Below the pieces are notes generated by a model. The model worked only from the letters and a program-made list of their open reading frames with translations, was not told the DNA's origin and did no database searches. From contig JAAZIF010000187.1 of assembly GCA_012510335.1 (NCBI GenBank), positions 1-14,154 on the forward strand: a stretch of 14,154 nt of DNA, written 5' to 3'. Position numbers and translations under genes: made by a program. The DNA comes from Methanomicrobiales archaeon. GTDB lineage: Archaea > Halobacteriota > Methanomicrobia > Methanomicrobiales > Methanoculleaceae. Shown piece after piece: positions 12,166 to 14,154 of this stretch; position 1 is the stretch's first letter, and each line of letters starts with the position of its first letter.

Positions 12166-13851
12166 ATGGATGCTGACCTCGAGCATCTGCTCTTCATATA
12201 CGCCCTTCAGAATGCGGTGAAGCACAAAAGCGCCCCGAAGAGCGGGGCGGTCATAGGCACGGTGCTCGGGAAGCATCCTGAGTTCCGGAGCCGTGTCCGC
12301 GAGATCGGTCCCCTGGCGGGGAAGGCCGTTGCGGATGTGGTGGCACTGGGCGGCACTGAGCGGGAGAGGATCCTTGAGGAGATCGCCCCCGAACTCCTCG
12401 CCGAGCTCACCGAGACCCATGAACAGGCGCGGGAGCTCCCTGCCCTCCCGGGAGCAGAGGACGGCGTCGTTATGCGGTTTGCGCCAAACCCGAGCGGCCC
12501 CCTCCACCTCGGGCACGCCCGGGCCTCTATCCTGAACGACTACTACGTCAGGCGGTATGGTGGCCGGTATATCCTCCGTATCGAGGACACGGATCCACGG
12601 AGGGTTGATCCTGAGGCTTACGGGATGGTGCTTGAGGATATCGAGTGGCTGGGGCTCGGTATAACCGATATCGTCTACCAGAGTGATCGGCTTGATGTCT
12701 ACTACGACTGGTGCAGGAAACTCATAGAGGTCGGTGGAGCCTACGTCTGCCTCTGCGAAGCCGGGTGGTTCAGGGATCTTAAGCTCCAGAAGAAGGCATG
12801 TCCCTGCCGTGACCGGACGATCGATGAGAACCTGGAGCTCTGGCGGCAGATGCTCGATGGGGAGTTCTACGAGGGGGATGCGACCGTCCGGGTGAGGACG
12901 GATCTCACCCACCCCGACCCGGCGATGCGGGATTACTCGGCGATGCGGATCGTGAACACCCCGATCCACCCGAGGGTGGATGCCAGGGTCTTTCCGCTGA
13001 TGAACTTCTCGGTCGCGGTGGACGACCACCTCCTCGGGATCACCCACGTGATCCGCGGGAAGGATCATATCGCAAACACAGGAAGGCAGCGCTACATCTT
13101 CGATTACTTCATGTGGAAGATGCCGGTCTACATCCACTACGGCCGGATGGGTATATCGGGGGTCGTCCTCTCGACATCGAGCATGCGGGAGGGGATCAGG
13201 AGCGGCACATACACGGGCTGGGATGACGTTCATCTCGGCACACTCCGGGCGATAGCGCGCCGGGGGATCGAACCCGGGGCGGTCCGGGAGGCCATGGTCG
13301 ATATAGGTACCGGGGAGACCGATATAACGTTCTCGTGGGAGAACCTCTATGCCCGGAACAAGGAGATCATAGACCCGAAGGCGAACCGCTACTTCTTTGT
13401 GCCCGACCCGGTCGAGGTCATCGTGGAGGGGGCGCCGGTCCACGAGGCCCATGCGCTCCTCCACCCGGGCGATCCCGCCCGGGGGGTCAGGACGCTTGTC
13501 GCAGACGGCGCGATCCTCCTCCCGCGGGCGGATATCGCGGGGCGGAGCATGGTCAGGCTCAAGGATCTCTATAACGTCTGGATAGCGTGGGATGGGGATA
13601 CGCCGCACGTATCCTACGCGGGCGACTCGCTCGAGGATGCCCGGCGCGATAAGGCGCCGATCATACAGTGGCTGCCGGCCGATGCGAAGGTTCCCTGCAC
13701 CCTCCATACACAGGACGGGGATGTCGAGGGGTTCTGCGAGCCGCTCGTCGCGGGAGAGGCAGGAAACGTCGTCCAGTTTGAACGGGTCGGGTTTACCCGG
13801 ATCGACTCGGTCGAGGACGGCCGGGTGAGCGCGTATTTTGCGCACCGGTAA
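12166..13851 (+). CDS. gltX: Glutamyl-tRNA synthetase, archaeal type (probably non-discriminating)
   Basis: It charges tRNA-Glu with glutamate. In archaea lacking GlnRS the same enzyme also makes Glu-tRNA-Gln, so it is probably non-discriminating, which is family knowledge rather than something seen here. The 561 residues include a roughly 100-residue N-terminal helical extension typical of archaeal and eukaryotic GlxRS, then the Rossmann signature PNPSGPLHLGHARA (107-120). A zinc-like cluster CLCE...CPCR lies in the editing/insert region (DNA about 12748-12810). The KMSKS-like loop reads LSTSSMREGI around residues 335-344 and lacks the usual lysine. A beta-barrel anticodon-binding C-terminus follows (YARNKEIIDPKANRYFF and onward). 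The ATG at 12166 follows the previous stop by 5 nt with GAGGAT. It is the last gene of the run before a T-rich tract. Confidence 0.94.
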   Translation: MDADLEHLLFIYALQNAVKHKSAPKSGAVIGTVLGKHPEFRSRVREIGPLAGKAVADVVALGGTERERILEEIAPELLAELTETHEQARELPALPGAEDGVVMRFAPNPSGPLHLGHARASILNDYYVRRYGGRYILRIEDTDPRRVDPEAYGMVLEDIEWLGLGITDIVYQSDRLDVYYDWCRKLIEVGGAYVCLCEAGWFRDLKLQKKACPCRDRTIDENLELWRQMLDGEFYEGDATVRVRTDLTHPDPAMRDYSAMRIVNTPIHPRVDARVFPLMNFSVAVDDHLLGITHVIRGKDHIANTGRQRYIFDYFMWKMPVYIHYGRMGISGVVLSTSSMREGIRSGTYTGWDDVHLGTLRAIARRGIEPGAVREAMVDIGTGETDITFSWENLYARNKEIIDPKANRYFFVPDPVEVIVEGAPVHEAHALLHPGDPARGVRTLVADGAILLPRADIAGRSMVRLKDLYNVWIAWDGDTPHVSYAGDSLEDARRDKAPIIQWLPADAKVPCTLHTQDGDVEGFCEPLVAGEAGNVVQFERVGFTRIDSVEDGRVSAYFAHR

Positions 13852-13856
13852 GACCA

Positions 13857-13868
13857 TTTATCTTTTTT
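13857..13868 (+). terminator. T-rich terminator at the end of the gene run
   Basis: TTTATCTTTTTT begins 6 nt after the gltX stop and contains a run of six T. Archaeal transcription often ends at such oligo-T tracts without a strong preceding hairpin. It is the first long T-run on this strand after rpoK, in keeping with a single long transcript ending here. It is not confirmed by any structure, and a TATA-like reading (CATTTATC) is also possible. Confidence 0.5.
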
Positions 13869-13871
13869 GAG

Positions 13872-13979
13872 GTGCCGGCCTGGAGCGCACGATACCACGC
13901 CGGCGCTGAAAGGAATGTCCGGATAACCGCACAGGGCATCTGTCAGGACGGCGAGAACTCCTGCGGGCCCTGCAAGTAA
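13872..13979 (+). other. GC-rich hairpin-prone spacer with a doubtful 35-codon ORF
   Basis: Between the T-tract and the last gene lies a GC-rich island bounded by AT-rich DNA. GTGCCGGC (13872-13879, counting from the first G) can pair with GCCGGCGC (13899-13906) in an 8-bp stem with one G-U. A second nested set, GTCC/GGAC (13917-13920/13946-13949) and ACAG/CTGT (13931-13934/13940-13943), is also possible. The same bases hold a GTG-started frame of 35 codons ending at TAA 13977-13979, whose tail has three cysteines (ICQDGENSCGPCK). The ribosome binding site is poor and no family is recognised. It could be an RNA element, a tiny Cys protein or plain spacer. Confidence 0.25.
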
Positions 13980-13982
13980 AAC

Positions 13983-13990
13983 ATTAATAA
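13983..13990 (+). promoter_or_regulatory. Possible promoter of the terminal membrane protein gene
   Basis: ATTAATAA in an AT-rich patch (13978-13995) lies 31-38 nt before the ATG at 14021. A start about 25 nt downstream would give a short leader. Its position between a terminator-like tract and a new gene supports a separate transcription unit. The consensus match is moderate. Confidence 0.38.
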
Positions 13991-14020
13991 CAAAATGCCC
14001 AAGATTGTATACAGGCTGCC

Positions 14021-14154
14021 ATGAAACGAAACACGTTCTATCTTCTGACCGGCATCGTTGTGCTCGCTGAGGTCGGCATCTTCTGGTTCTCGGTGGAGCT
14101 CGAGCGACCGATCCTGATCCAGATCGCATTCATCCTCGGCGTCCTCCTGCTCTA
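14021..14154 (+). CDS. Unidentified membrane protein, N-terminal part (3' end outside window)
   Basis: Only 44 codons are visible and no family is recognised. The product begins with a basic N-terminus (MKRN), then a hydrophobic segment at about residues 6-24 (YLLTGIVVLAEVGIFWFSV). A short charged turn ELERP (26-30) follows, then a second hydrophobic segment from about 31 to the window edge (ILIQIAFILGVLLL). Two closely spaced membrane helices joined by a short loop are the simplest reading; a signal peptide is less likely because no cleavage site is apparent. The codon choice (many GTC, CTC, ATC) matches the neighbouring genes. Lack of a clear ribosome binding site fits a short-leader transcript from the candidate promoter at 13983. 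The call as protein-coding is fairly secure, but the function is unknown. Confidence 0.65.
   Translation, partial: MKRNTFYLLTGIVVLAEVGIFWFSVELERPILIQIAFILGVLLL

Noticed and set aside
11962..13857. A 631-codon open frame on the minus strand opposite idsA/gltX.
   Set aside because: It mirrors gltX, whose GC-rich codons leave the antisense frame free of stops. The product is Pro/Arg/Asp/Val-rich with no recognisable domain, while the plus strand encodes a clear GluRS.
13614..14129. A 171-codon minus-strand frame across the end of gltX and the spacer.
   Set aside because: It runs through the antisense of gltX, the T-tract and the membrane gene. It has low-complexity composition, no family resemblance and no promoter.
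1..14154. Mobile elements, CRISPR arrays, toxin-antitoxin or defence genes.
   Set aside because: No transposase-like products, terminal inverted repeats, regularly spaced direct repeats or defence families were seen. All sizeable genes belong to conserved core functions.

Overview
The window is a stretch of a GC-rich methanogen chromosome. The best fit is an archaeon of the order Methanomicrobiales, probably close to Methanoculleus. The reasons are archaeal-type ribosomal proteins, RNA polymerase subunits D, N and K, a deoxyhypusine synthase, an archaeal mevalonate pathway with isopentenyl phosphate kinase, archaeal GluRS and GGPP synthase, GTG/TTG starts with GGTGAT-type ribosome binding sites, and an RpoD carrying two ferredoxin-type 4Fe-4S motifs. 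The order-level call rests on overall resemblance, not on a database search.

Layout. (a) 1-346: the 3' end of a deoxyhypusine synthase gene. (b) 347-472: a 126-nt spacer with a possible promoter and a clear hairpin. (c) 473-13851: one unbroken run of co-directional genes: tRNA-Ser(GCU), rps13, rps4, rps11, rpoD, rpl18e, rpl13, rps9, rpoN, tRNA-Pro(CGG), rpoK, eno, rps2, a MEMO-family gene, mvk, isopentenyl phosphate kinase, fni (type 2 IDI), a beta-CASP RNase J-like nuclease, idsA and gltX. Spacing runs from an 8-nt overlap to gaps of 36 nt or less, plus two tRNAs set between genes. A T-rich terminator-like tract follows gltX at about 13857-13868. (d) 13869-14020: a GC-rich, hairpin-prone spacer with a doubtful 35-codon ORF. 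(e) 14021-14154: the 5' end of an unidentified membrane protein gene.

How the genes work together. The first two thirds supply the translation and transcription machinery (small and large subunit proteins and three RNAP subunits) with two tRNAs and enolase in the same run. The last third is a nearly complete lower isoprenoid pathway. Mevalonate kinase makes phosphomevalonate, isopentenyl phosphate kinase makes IPP, type 2 IDI makes DMAPP, and the prenyl transferase builds the C20 chain for ether lipids. An RNase J-like enzyme and a MEMO-family protein of unknown role sit inside that block, and GluRS closes it. The steps between phosphomevalonate and isopentenyl phosphate are not encoded here.

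There are no insertion sequences, CRISPR arrays, prophage genes or other accessory features. This is conserved core genome, and I do not see a convincing undescribed system. The items most worth a second look are the divergent short enolase, the tRNA-Pro that begins at the first base after the rpoN stop codon, the stand-alone MEMO gene and RNase J inside the isoprenoid block, the lysine-less KMSKS-like loop of GluRS, the leader hairpin before tRNA-Ser, and the structured spacer after gltX.
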